Shown here one piece after another: positions 1-5,704 of a DNA stretch of 8,062 bases (position 1 is the stretch's first letter; each line of letters starts with the position of its first letter). The notes beneath the pieces are model-generated. The model ran no database searches. It was not told the DNA's origin and saw only the letters and a program-made list of their open reading frames with translations. Where the stretch lies: assembly GCA_937897785.1 (NCBI GenBank), contig CALCNB010000377.1, positions 1 to 8,062 of the forward strand, in the 5' to 3' direction. The position numbers and the translations under genes were made by a program. The DNA comes from an uncultured Cellvibrionales bacterium (lineage in GTDB: Bacteria; Pseudomonadota; Gammaproteobacteria; Pseudomonadales; UBA7434).

Positions 1-319
1 CAAAGGTTTTGGGTGAATCGACCCAGCCATAAATATGCGGCACTTTTATCCCATTCGCTTCCAGTGCCTGCATGACTTCCATTTCAAACTTTAAATCTTG
101 CTTGCCGGCAATTGAACGATTGCCTCGAAACAATACCGCGTTGGTTTCATTGTTAGCCGTATAGGTGACTTTCCATTGTGGTCGCCAACGTTCTAGCCGA
201 CGAATATCGGTGACCTCACCGTTTAAGTGTTCTTTCACCCAATCGCAAATACCTTTATGCTGTTCTGCCTCGACTGCATCGTAATCAACTGAGTGGGTGG
301 TGTTAGTCGCTCTTTTCAC
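1..319 (-). CDS. Phosphotransferase family (APH/choline kinase-like) protein, N-terminal part
   Basis: This reading frame is open from a GTG at 319 leftward through the window edge, so only the first 106 residues are visible. The visible part looks like the N-lobe of the APH-type kinase fold. The strand AVLFRGN (61-67) lies where these proteins place the nucleotide-binding strand. It is followed by a helix LKFEMEVMQALEANG (76-90), which carries the Glu usual in this fold, and then IKVPHIYGWVDSP, matching the family pattern 'G[IV]xVPxxxGW'. GTG is chosen because AGGGGA sits 7 nt upstream, there is an in-frame TAA further upstream, and no ATG lies between them. The catalytic loop (HGD) and DxD motif would lie outside the window, so activity cannot be judged. 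Substrates in this family range from aminoglycosides to small alcohols. Homologues in environmental bacteria often sit near acyl-CoA or steroid catabolism genes, and a resistance role should not be assumed. It is divergent from the SRPBCC gene at 510. Confidence 0.8.
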   Translation of the reverse strand, partial: MKRATNTTHSVDYDAVEAEQHKGICDWVKEHLNGEVTDIRRLERWRPQWKVTYTANNETNAVLFRGNRSIAGKQDLKFEMEVMQALEANGIKVPHIYGWVDSPKTF

Positions 320-509
320 GTGAAGATCCCCTGACTGATAATGACCTATCTCTAATTAACACCATACGTCTGCTCGTGTTTAGTTTCACTTAAATATGAT
401 TAATTTCCATTGAGGTACGCTCATTTTACAAGCGAATTTTAATACTGTAGCTTATAAGCCCGTACGGTTAATTTCTATCAATAATATTAACGGCAATCAA
501 GGTGAGATA
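320..509. other. Divergent intergenic region between phosphotransferase and SRPBCC genes
   Basis: This 190-bp AT-rich gap separates two divergent genes and must hold both start regions. The leftward gene has AGGGGA before its GTG. The rightward gene has AAGGTGAG at 499-506. No convincing -35/-10 pair is visible; the best rightward candidate is TTTACA (425-430) with a poor -10 (TAGCTT) 17 bp on. A small inverted repeat, GTTAAT (467-472) and ATTAAC (486-491), lies just before the rightward ribosome binding site. Confidence 0.4.
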
Positions 510-1028
510 ATGTTTAAAAAAATAATGGCAGTATTGGCTTTGCTTGTTGCTATGGTCGTTATAATCGATACTGATTGGGAGGTTAGTCACGAAGTGACAA
601 TTGCCGCTAGCCCTTCGATTGTTTGGTCATTGTTGATAAATGCAGAAGGTTACGCTGAATGGAATCGTTACTCACCCAATATAAAAGGTCGTATTGCGGA
701 AGGCGAGGTGGTCTGGATAGAGGCACATTTAGACAACGAGATTCGGCTGGTGAAGAACCGAGTGTTGTCAGTTACACCAGAGCAAGAGTTGTGTTGGCAG
801 TCGGGTGGTTGGTATGGTTATTTAGCCCGAGGCACACGCTGTCGTTGGTTATCAAAGACCGCTAATGGCGATACCTTATTAGTCCATCATGAGATTATGA
901 GCGGCCCTTTAGCGTGGTTGATTGAAGTGTTGTATCGAGAGCGCATAGAGCGCGGCATTCAACTGGTCGATGATTCAGTCGCAGAGCGGGCCGAGGCATT
1001 AGCATCTTTAGCTTTATTAAATGATTAG
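510..1028 (+). CDS. Membrane-anchored SRPBCC (polyketide cyclase/START-like) family protein
   Basis: The protein has 172 residues. An N-terminal hydrophobic stretch (about 4-19) with KK before it acts as a signal anchor or uncleaved signal peptide. From about residue 25 it reads as an SRPBCC fold: a first strand (VSHEVTIAASPSIVWSLL), then the helix-loop YAEWNRYSPNI (48-58) matching the common 'W..WNP' signature, a Gly-containing strand, and a long C-terminal helix (about 131-168) that in this fold covers a hydrophobic ligand cavity. The ligand is unknown. Members range from lipid-binding proteins to cyclases, and no catalytic residue can be assigned here. The start is supported by AAGGTGAG 3-4 nt before the ATG. 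The gene stands alone on its strand, with its stop 16 bp from the stop of the convergent protease gene. Its role could be envelope-associated binding of a hydrophobic molecule; that is inference from the anchor and fold only. Confidence 0.82.
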   Translation: MFKKIMAVLALLVAMVVIIDTDWEVSHEVTIAASPSIVWSLLINAEGYAEWNRYSPNIKGRIAEGEVVWIEAHLDNEIRLVKNRVLSVTPEQELCWQSGGWYGYLARGTRCRWLSKTANGDTLLVHHEIMSGPLAWLIEVLYRERIERGIQLVDDSVAERAEALASLALLND

Positions 1029-1051
1029 AAATAATAGTGTTCAATTAATCA
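1022..1051. repeat. Short inverted repeat between convergent stops
   Basis: TGATTA (1022-1027) and TAATCA (1046-1051) form a 6-bp inverted repeat that spans both convergent stop codons. The stem has a single G-C pair, the loop is 18 nt, and no clean T-run follows on either side. It is a weak candidate for a shared termination structure and no better terminator is visible here. Confidence 0.25.
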
Positions 1052-2928
1052 GTTTCGTTTGTCCTTCGCCTAGCCACACCCAAACCGAGCATTGAGAGAC
1101 AGAGTACTATAAAACCTAGACCACTCATAGCGGGAACGGTCAGTGCGTCGTTGGTCGGTGTTAAAGGGTCTGGATCTTCGCCGTCTAATAAGCCGTCATT
1201 GTCGCTATCATTATTGAACGGGTCTGTGCCTTGCGCGACTTCATCGGCATTACTGATGCCGTCATTGTCAGCGTCGGCGGTAGCAGATACGCTAACACTG
1301 ATCTGGTCACAGGCAGTCGCGTTATTTGAATCACTGACACAGGCGCTGATGTCGTAGCTACCATCCGCTAAATTCTTTGTCCATGTGCCGCTCACACCAT
1401 AATCATATTGCCAATTGCCGCCTGCCGCTCTTACCCCCCAGTCAATATTGCTTAGATTACCGTCTTCAATATCATTGGCAGTGGCAGAGAACGGTTGGGT
1501 GGTGGTTAAAAAGATATGGCCATTGCTGGGGTTGGTGATCGAAACTACGGGTGGCGTGTTGGATGCATTGACGATCAGCATAAATGTCATAAGATCGCTG
1601 TTACCATCGACATCTAAGACTTCAATGGTGATGGTTGTCATGCCCGTCGCGTTCGCTTGCGGTGTGATAATAAGCTGACGCAAGGTGTCAGGACTGTCAC
1701 TCAAGCCATTGGTCACCCCAGAAATAAGAATGTCACTATCAGCGACAATTGATTGGTCTGAGGAGTTTGCCGAAACCCCCATGATTAAATGGGGGCCTCT
1801 ACCCGTGCTAGACCAGTTATAAAATTTTTCATAATGCAGTGCATTGTCATTATCGAAGATACTAAAGTCAGTGTGATACGATGTATTGGCAAAGATTTCT
1901 GCATCATTGATTTTGCTAAGCAGTGGTTTGTCGCCATTAAAAAAGACTGGCCAGCCGATATCTTGTAACACTTGTTTGGCTAAACCAATGGTGTTTTTCG
2001 GATCGTCAAGATCTTGAGTATGCTCCATGATTTCATTGGGGTAGAGGTATTTAGCAAAATGTGAGCCCGCACTGCTTGGGTTGTCCTCATTCGATGTGTG
2101 CATAGAGATATGACCGGCAGGCCAATGACCTGTTGTTATCGCGCCATGCGACTGCAAAAAAAGACTTTGAACAGCGGCATTTAAGCCAATCCAGTGTAAG
2201 TTGTTTTGGCTTAAAGAGGCTATACGCTGTGTGTTATTCATATTCGGCCAGAGCAGCATATTGCTATGGTCTTCAAGTTGGGTGCTGTAGATGTCAGGAT
2301 TATTTAAGCTCCATGCACCAGTGGCTTTATTCAGTGTTTCGTAAAACCCTAAGCCATGAATGATTTCATGCAGTACTGTGCCCAAAACATGCTGCTGGCA
2401 GTTGAGCGTGGTCTTATTATTTAAACCAAGGTACGGGTCAGCTAGGAAACCGAGTTGGTCGCATAAGTTATTGGCATAGTTTGAGTTTAGCTGTATTGCC
2501 ATATCGTTTTTTTGGGGTTGGCGGTCATAACCATAAAAATGATTAGCTAGTGCTTGGGGGTAATAGGTTGAATGAAACGGTAAGGTGGTGTTCGGATAAT
2601 TTTCAAGCTCCCAGCTCACCATATTTGCCATGCCAATAAAGCCAGGCGTGAGCGGGTCAAAGCTCGCCTCTATTTTTATCTCAATATTGCTGTTAATAAT
2701 GGTTTCTAAAAAATCAGCAGCAAATTGGAGAACAATCATACGTTGTTCACCCAGTGTGGTGCCGTCATTCCCATCGATAGGTGTCATGGGTGTTGGATCA
2801 TTTAATCCTTCATTAGGACCATCGTTATTAATGATGGTGATGGTGGTGGCTAATCCACTTATCGGATAGAGCAGAACCAGTAATAAGGTGATTGCAAACA
2901 GCGTTGGGCTTATGAGTTTATTGTTCAT
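1045..2928 (-). CDS. Secreted zinc-metalloprotease-like protein with Ig-like, thrombospondin-3-like and C-terminal sorting segments
   Basis: The protein has 627 residues. Residues 1-27 form a signal peptide (cleavage probably after SGLA). Residues 28-330 resemble a secreted metalloprotease family in which 'GTTLGEQR' (56-63) precedes the catalytic region. The zinc motif HEIIHGLGF (187-195) supplies H187, E188 and H191, but residue 197, where metzincins have the third ligand, is Glu. A later SHFAKYLYPNEIM (289-301) and LQDIGW resemble a Met-turn-like block and may supply another ligand. Residues about 350-455 look like a beta-sandwich linker, and about 459-548 like an Ig-like module beginning PPVVSITNPSNG. 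Residues 552-589 are Asp-rich calcium-binding (thrombospondin-3-like) repeats. The tail 598-622 (VPA, Gly-containing hydrophobic helix, ARRR) resembles PEP/IPTL-CTERM sorting signals. Start: the ATG lies 3 bp after the upstream stop, with only a weak GGA before it, so translational coupling is likely. Proteolysis is inferred from the motif; substrate unknown. Confidence 0.82.
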   Translation of the reverse strand: MNNKLISPTLFAITLLLVLLYPISGLATTITIINNDGPNEGLNDPTPMTPIDGNDGTTLGEQRMIVLQFAADFLETIINSNIEIKIEASFDPLTPGFIGMANMVSWELENYPNTTLPFHSTYYPQALANHFYGYDRQPQKNDMAIQLNSNYANNLCDQLGFLADPYLGLNNKTTLNCQQHVLGTVLHEIIHGLGFYETLNKATGAWSLNNPDIYSTQLEDHSNMLLWPNMNNTQRIASLSQNNLHWIGLNAAVQSLFLQSHGAITTGHWPAGHISMHTSNEDNPSSAGSHFAKYLYPNEIMEHTQDLDDPKNTIGLAKQVLQDIGWPVFFNGDKPLLSKINDAEIFANTSYHTDFSIFDNDNALHYEKFYNWSSTGRGPHLIMGVSANSSDQSIVADSDILISGVTNGLSDSPDTLRQLIITPQANATGMTTITIEVLDVDGNSDLMTFMLIVNASNTPPVVSITNPSNGHIFLTTTQPFSATANDIEDGNLSNIDWGVRAAGGNWQYDYGVSGTWTKNLADGSYDISACVSDSNNATACDQISVSVSATADADNDGISNADEVAQGTDPFNNDSDNDGLLDGEDPDPLTPTNDALTVPAMSGLGFIVLCLSMLGLGVARRRTNETD

Positions 2929-2931
2929 GGT

Positions 2932-3387
2932 TTAATCCAGCAGCGGCAGTGGGCTGGTAATGTCTAGGCTTAAAGCCGAGCCGTCTTCATTCAGTAACTG
3001 AACCATGACCGATAGTGCGATACCACTGGTATTAATTGATTTGCCATTTTTCGTTTGAGCCTCGGTCAGCGGATGAGTCGGCATTAACTGTTGGTTGATT
3101 TTGAGGCGGGTAGCGTTATTGATTTGTTTATCCATCAACCGTTGGATCGATTGCTGGTCATGGTGTGCATGGCTTGCTTGTATTTCATGTGATGCGGTAT
3201 TTTTTACACCCTTATGAACGCCACTTGAAAATGGGTTAAAGGAGCTTTGTAGAGGTGGGTTAATTGGCTTAAGCGTGTTGGATTTTAATATACCATTGGC
3301 TGGCTCGACAGAAATATCAAGCGTGAAATACCAGTTTGCCGTTAGACTAACAGCAATTATAACTATTATTGAAAAGAGTAATTTCAT
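2932..3387 (-). CDS. Small membrane-anchored protein of unknown function, in operon with the metalloprotease-like gene
   Basis: I do not recognise this 151-residue protein. It begins with a hydrophobic segment (about 3-21, preceded by one Lys) that could be a signal anchor or signal peptide. There is no lipobox Cys, and the protein contains no Cys at all. The middle (33-65) is rich in Asn, Pro and Ser and probably disordered. A His cluster follows (H67, H73, H75, H76 in SHEIQASHAHHD), then a polar, probably helical stretch (QQSIQRLMDKQ). The last 30 residues are mixed beta-like and hydrophobic. Its stop lies 3 bp before the start of the metalloprotease-like gene, so the two are almost certainly co-transcribed and probably translationally coupled. 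A role as chaperone, inhibitor or metal-delivery partner of the protease is possible but is inference from position and the His cluster. The ribosome binding site is poor (GAAA). Confidence 0.7.
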   Translation of the reverse strand: MKLLFSIIVIIAVSLTANWYFTLDISVEPANGILKSNTLKPINPPLQSSFNPFSSGVHKGVKNTASHEIQASHAHHDQQSIQRLMDKQINNATRLKINQQLMPTHPLTEAQTKNGKSINTSGIALSVMVQLLNEDGSALSLDITSPLPLLD

Positions 3388-3429
3388 GCTTTCATTTGAC
3401 CGTCTAACGTTTATTATATTTATAAGGTC

Positions 3430-3459
3430 AATATACCAGCGGTTTACACATTAATCCAA
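3430..3459 (-). promoter_or_regulatory. Possible promoter of the two-gene protease unit
   Basis: On the minus strand TTGGAT (3459-3454) is followed after 18 bp by TATATT (3435-3430), about 42 bp before the ATG at 3387. The -35 match is partial (4 of 6) and the -10 is 5 of 6. Spacing and position fit a sigma-70 promoter with a leader of roughly 35 nt. Confidence 0.35.
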
Positions 3460-3472
3460 GTGTTAGAATAAT
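3443..3472 (+). promoter_or_regulatory. Possible rightward promoter into the gene-free region
   Basis: TTTACA (3443-3448) is followed by AATAAT (3467-3472) with 18 bp between, or by TAGAAT with 15 bp. It reads rightward, away from the protease unit, into a stretch with no gene on that strand. It is a candidate start for an uncharacterised transcript covering the inverted repeat at 3500-3558. AT-rich sequence makes chance matches common. Confidence 0.2.
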
Positions 3473-3499
3473 TCGATGCGTTATCAAGTCTGCATAAAC

Positions 3500-3558
3500 G
3501 CCGTTGAAGTAGCTTAATGCATCGCTGAATATCTTAAATAATGTATTTTTTCAACGGC
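3500..3558. repeat. Long-armed inverted repeat in the 274-bp gap
   Basis: GCCGTTGAA (3500-3508) and TTCAACGGC (3550-3558) are perfect 9-bp reverse complements with 41 bp between them. On the minus strand the first arm reached is followed by six A, so this is not a standard terminator for the GTPase gene. Nearby CGATGC (3474-3479) and GCATCG (3519-3524) can also pair. The remainder of 3388-3661 holds a 7-bp tandem (GCTAATT twice, 3601-3614) and no credible ORF. Confidence 0.45.
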
Positions 3559-3661
3559 TTAGAAAAGGCCTGAGCGGTTGGAGTCTTGCGCAGTGTATTC
3601 GCTAATTGCTAATTGTAACTTTTGCGATTTATAGGTATAAGCTAATAGATGCGGTGCTCAT

Positions 3662-4873
3662 TTATCCTTGCTCCCAAGCAGGAAAAGGGTCGTTAAACGT
3701 CGCCCAATGGGCTTTACCTTGTAAGAGTTCTTCCTCGCTTAACAGGCAGTTATCGAGGGCAGTTGTCATCGCTACTTGATCTAAGCCTTGACCAATAAAA
3801 ACCAGTTCTTGACGCATATCACCAAAGGGCTCGACCCATTCCTTTTCAATCGAGTCGAGATACTCTTGGTCGGTGGGCCAGTGTTCCTTGGGCACCGCTT
3901 TCCAGAACATGCCACCAAAACCGTGCCGGGCAATGCCCCCGGCTTGGCTCCATTGACCGGCAAACTCAGGCCGAGTGGCCAACCAGAAATAGCCTTTCGA
4001 GCGGATTAGTTTGCCATAGTCCTTGGTGTTATGCAGAAATTGGTAAAATTTTTCAGGATGAAAAGGGCGTCGGGCTGCATAGCTAAAACTGCCAATCCCG
4101 TATTCTTCTGTTTCTGGAACATGTTCGCCACGCATTTCTTTAAGCCAACCAGGCGCTTGTTGGGCCCGCTCAAAGTCAAACAAGCCAGTATTCAAAACCG
4201 CATCGGTGTCGATTTGGCCTTGTTGGATAGGAATAATCCTAGCGTGTGTATTTAATGTTTTTAGAATAGCGGTAAGTTTTTCGACATCAGCATCACTGAC
4301 TAAATCGGTCTTACTGATGAGTAATACATCAGCAAACTCGACTTGATCAACCAGTAAATCGGCCACACTTCTTTCGTCTTCGTCACCCAGCGATTCGCCC
4401 GCTTCTTGCAACGATTGCGCCGCTTCATAATCAATCATGAAGTTAACGGCATCAACGACGGTCACCATGGTATCAAGATTCGCTACATCCGATAAAGAAA
4501 CACCGTCTTCATCGGCAAAAGTAAAGGTTTCAGCGACGGGCAGGGGCTCAGAAATTCCCGTTGACTCGACGACTAAATAGTCAAATCGGCCATCCTTGGC
4601 CAGTGCATCTACTTCTTCCAGTAAGTCTTCTCGCAGTGTGCAACAGATGCACCCATTGCTCATCTCGACTAACTTTTCTTCGCTGCGATTCAGTGATACA
4701 TCACTTTTCACAATGGCAGCATCGATATTGATTTCGCTCATATCATTCACAATGACAGCCACTTTTTTGCCTTGTCGATTGTTTAAAATATGGCTGAGAA
4801 CAGTAGTTTTACCCGCGCCAAGAAAGCCAGAAAGCACCGTCACGGGTAATCGATTGACGAGAGTAGAGGGCAT
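3662..4873 (-). CDS. zigA: CobW/G3E-family GTPase, zinc metallochaperone ZigA type
   Basis: This 403-residue protein belongs to the COG0523 metallochaperones of the G3E GTPases. The Walker A motif GFLGAGKTT is at 16-24. The metal-binding CxCC motif is in GCICCTL (74-80; C75, C77, C78). ESTGISEPLPVAE (103-115) is the conserved switch region. The guanine-specificity motif is SKTD (187-190) instead of the canonical NKxD, as is common in this family. A CobW C-terminal domain spans about 258-390, and the protein ends in DPFPAWEQG. The wording VIVNDMSEINIDAAIV and the length fit the ZigA subgroup, which is proposed to move zinc to client enzymes during zinc starvation; the symbol is given on that similarity. 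It acts in the cytoplasm. The start has a strong ribosome binding site (AGGAGA, 5 nt before ATG). It is monocistronic, with a Zur-like operator and TTGACA -35 upstream. A role with another metal cannot be excluded by sequence alone. Confidence 0.92.
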   Translation of the reverse strand: MPSTLVNRLPVTVLSGFLGAGKTTVLSHILNNRQGKKVAVIVNDMSEINIDAAIVKSDVSLNRSEEKLVEMSNGCICCTLREDLLEEVDALAKDGRFDYLVVESTGISEPLPVAETFTFADEDGVSLSDVANLDTMVTVVDAVNFMIDYEAAQSLQEAGESLGDEDERSVADLLVDQVEFADVLLISKTDLVSDADVEKLTAILKTLNTHARIIPIQQGQIDTDAVLNTGLFDFERAQQAPGWLKEMRGEHVPETEEYGIGSFSYAARRPFHPEKFYQFLHNTKDYGKLIRSKGYFWLATRPEFAGQWSQAGGIARHGFGGMFWKAVPKEHWPTDQEYLDSIEKEWVEPFGDMRQELVFIGQGLDQVAMTTALDNCLLSEEELLQGKAHWATFNDPFPAWEQG

Positions 4874-4899
4874 AAGTCTCCTGAGATAGAAATAAATAT

Positions 4900-4918
4900 A
4901 ATGATACAGTGTATCATT
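4900..4918 (-). promoter_or_regulatory. Zur-like operator upstream of zigA
   Basis: AATGATACAGTGTATCATT is a perfect 8-3-8 palindrome. By eye it agrees at 14 of 19 positions with the enterobacterial Zur consensus AATGTTATAATATAACATT, including the outer AATG and CATT. It lies 27 bp before the zigA start, where it would overlap the -10 region set by the TTGACA at 4938-4933. Zur with zinc would be expected to repress here and to release on zinc depletion. Confidence 0.65.
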
Positions 4919-4938
4919 TATCTCGAAACACTTGTCAA
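4908..4938 (-). promoter_or_regulatory. Probable zigA promoter
   Basis: A perfect -35 hexamer TTGACA (4938-4933, minus strand) is followed by GATACA at 17 bp or TACACT at 19 bp as the -10. Both candidate -10 elements lie inside the Zur-like palindrome, so operator and core promoter overlap, as expected for repression by occlusion. The -10 match is imperfect. Confidence 0.45.
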
Positions 4939-4965
4939 GATAATTGCGCTAGGCAGTGACCTCCC

Positions 4966-4974
4966 TGCTATAAA
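4966..4974 (+). promoter_or_regulatory. Extended -10 element reading rightward
   Basis: TGCTATAAA fits the extended -10 pattern (TGnTATAAT with one mismatch) and lacks a good -35. It points rightward into the gene-free 284-bp region with the overlapping palindromes at 5020-5045. It could start a short untranslated RNA. There is no other support. Confidence 0.2.
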
Positions 4975-5019
4975 ATAGGTGAGTCATTGCGAAAAGCAGT
5001 GGATTAAAGGGGTATAAAA

Positions 5020-5045
5020 AGCTGCAGACTAATGCAGCTATTAGT
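5020..5045. repeat. Two overlapping, mutually exclusive palindromes
   Basis: AGCTGCA (5020-5026) pairs with TGCAGCT (5033-5039) around a 6-nt loop. GACTAAT (5027-5033) pairs with ATTAGTC (5039-5045), also around a 6-nt loop. The arms interleave as A-B-A'-B', so only one 7-bp hairpin can form at a time unless a very tight pseudoknot is allowed. The rest of 4940-5150 holds TATAAAA-type sequences and no gene. Confidence 0.5.
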
Positions 5046-5150
5046 CAGATCGTTAGCAGAAAGGATTCTGGCTAGGTGAAGTTAGGGGGCAGATGTCCTG
5101 CAGTCTCCAGATTTAGCTGTTAATAGGGCTTATAAAAATCTAGACCAAAG

Positions 5151-5185
5151 ACATCACTCACTCAGGCATCTGAGAGGAGTGATGT
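5151..5185 (-). terminator. Hairpin across the stop codon of the CaMKII-AD gene, possible terminator
   Basis: ACATCACTC (5151-5159) pairs with GAGTGATGT (5177-5185). CTCAG (5161-5165) pairs with CTGAG (5170-5174) inside it, leaving a 4-nt loop and a 1/2-nt internal bulge. The stop codon (5160-5158) is within the stem. Downstream on the minus strand there is CTTT, then a five-T run about 12 nt after the stem, so the T-tract is imperfect. Confidence 0.5.
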
Positions 5186-5529
5186 TCTGTAATCAGCCAC
5201 TGATCGCCATTCCATCGATAAACAAAGGTATAACGCGCTTGCACGGTGGCGCCATCGTTAAACGTAAAGGTATAGACCCCCGAGTTAATCGCCAGTTGAT
5301 CAAAGATACGCACATTCGATTCGTCAATCTGACCCTGTGGTCCCTTGCTAAGGAAGTTGACAAAGTAGTCCTCAATTTCGCTGTGGTTATGTCGCACTTG
5401 GTTCGATACCGTCGGCAGTAAAATCGCCTCTTTTTCATAAAGAGCTGCAACCTGACTAGGTTCGCCGGTCGCCAAAGCATCATTCCAAGTATTAAACAGT
5501 GCTGCAATTTGGGTTTTTGTATTGTCCAT
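5158..5529 (-). CDS. CaMKII-association-domain / SgcJ-EcaC (SnoaL-like) family protein
   Basis: The protein has 123 residues and an alpha+beta-barrel (NTF2-like) fold. The first helix (about 3-20, TQIAALFNTWNDALA) is followed by PSQVAALYEKEAILLPT (24-40), the usual start of this domain. Middle strands carry VYTFTF and YTFVYRWNG, and the protein ends ITEHHSSQMPE, a tail typical of bacterial CaMKII-AD proteins. In this fold a conical cavity binds a small molecule or catalyses a simple reaction; the substrate here is unknown, and no signal peptide is present. The ATG at 5529 is chosen because the domain begins there. The frame stays open to a TTG at 5574, but the extra 15 residues precede the fold and neither start has a good ribosome binding site. 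It is tandem with the amidohydrolase gene upstream, 175 bp away, with a hairpin between, so co-transcription is uncertain. Confidence 0.85.
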   Translation of the reverse strand: MDNTKTQIAALFNTWNDALATGEPSQVAALYEKEAILLPTVSNQVRHNHSEIEDYFVNFLSKGPQGQIDESNVRIFDQLAINSGVYTFTFNDGATVQARYTFVYRWNGDQWLITEHHSSQMPE

Positions 5530-5589
5530 AGTTTCGTTAACGATCTCATATAAAGTAAAAGATCTATCATACAATATTTCTAACTTTTA

Positions 5590-5613
5590 GGCAGAGAAAT
5601 TCTTCACTCTGCC
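5590..5613 (-). terminator. Hairpin between amidohydrolase and CaMKII-AD genes
   Basis: GGCAGAG (5590-5596) and CTCTGCC (5607-5613) form a perfect 7-bp stem with a 10-nt loop, about 92 bp past the amidohydrolase stop. On the minus strand it is followed by TAAAAGTT and not a T-run, so factor-independent termination is doubtful. A further palindrome, CCTGATATCAGG (5650-5661), lies between it and the stop. The TATGAT at 5572-5567 (minus strand) could serve as a -10 for the next gene but lacks a -35. Confidence 0.3.
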
Positions 5614-5704
5614 AATGTTTTAAATGACGAGCGATCAATTATCTTCAGGCCTGATATCAGGGTTAATATTTATGCCCTGCGGATGAGCAACGGTTACCGT
5701 AGAA

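Noticed and set aside
1..319. Aminoglycoside resistance gene
   Set aside because: Only the N-lobe is visible, and its sequence fits the broad environmental phosphotransferase family; there is no sign of a mobile element.
2826..2852. ATG/GTGGTG-type simple repeat
   Set aside because: This short low-complexity stretch encodes the TTITIINN segment after the signal peptide and is explained by the coding sequence.
3475..3560. Integron attC-like recombination site
   Set aside because: The arms contain GTTGAA/TTCAAC, but the required R-box pattern (GTTRRRY/RYYYAAC) with inner boxes is not met, and no cassette structure or integrase is visible.
4596..4889. Rightward 97-codon open frame opposite the start of zigA
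   Set aside because: It is antisense to a well-supported GTPase, has no ribosome binding site, and its Ser-rich composition is the usual shadow of such a gene.
4901..4978. Rightward 25-codon frame beginning in the Zur-like palindrome
   Set aside because: It has no ribosome binding site and its start codon is part of the operator; it is better explained as regulatory DNA.
5530..5574. TTG start extending the CaMKII-AD protein by 15 residues
   Set aside because: The extension precedes the domain, has no ribosome binding site, and overlaps the only plausible -10 (TATGAT).
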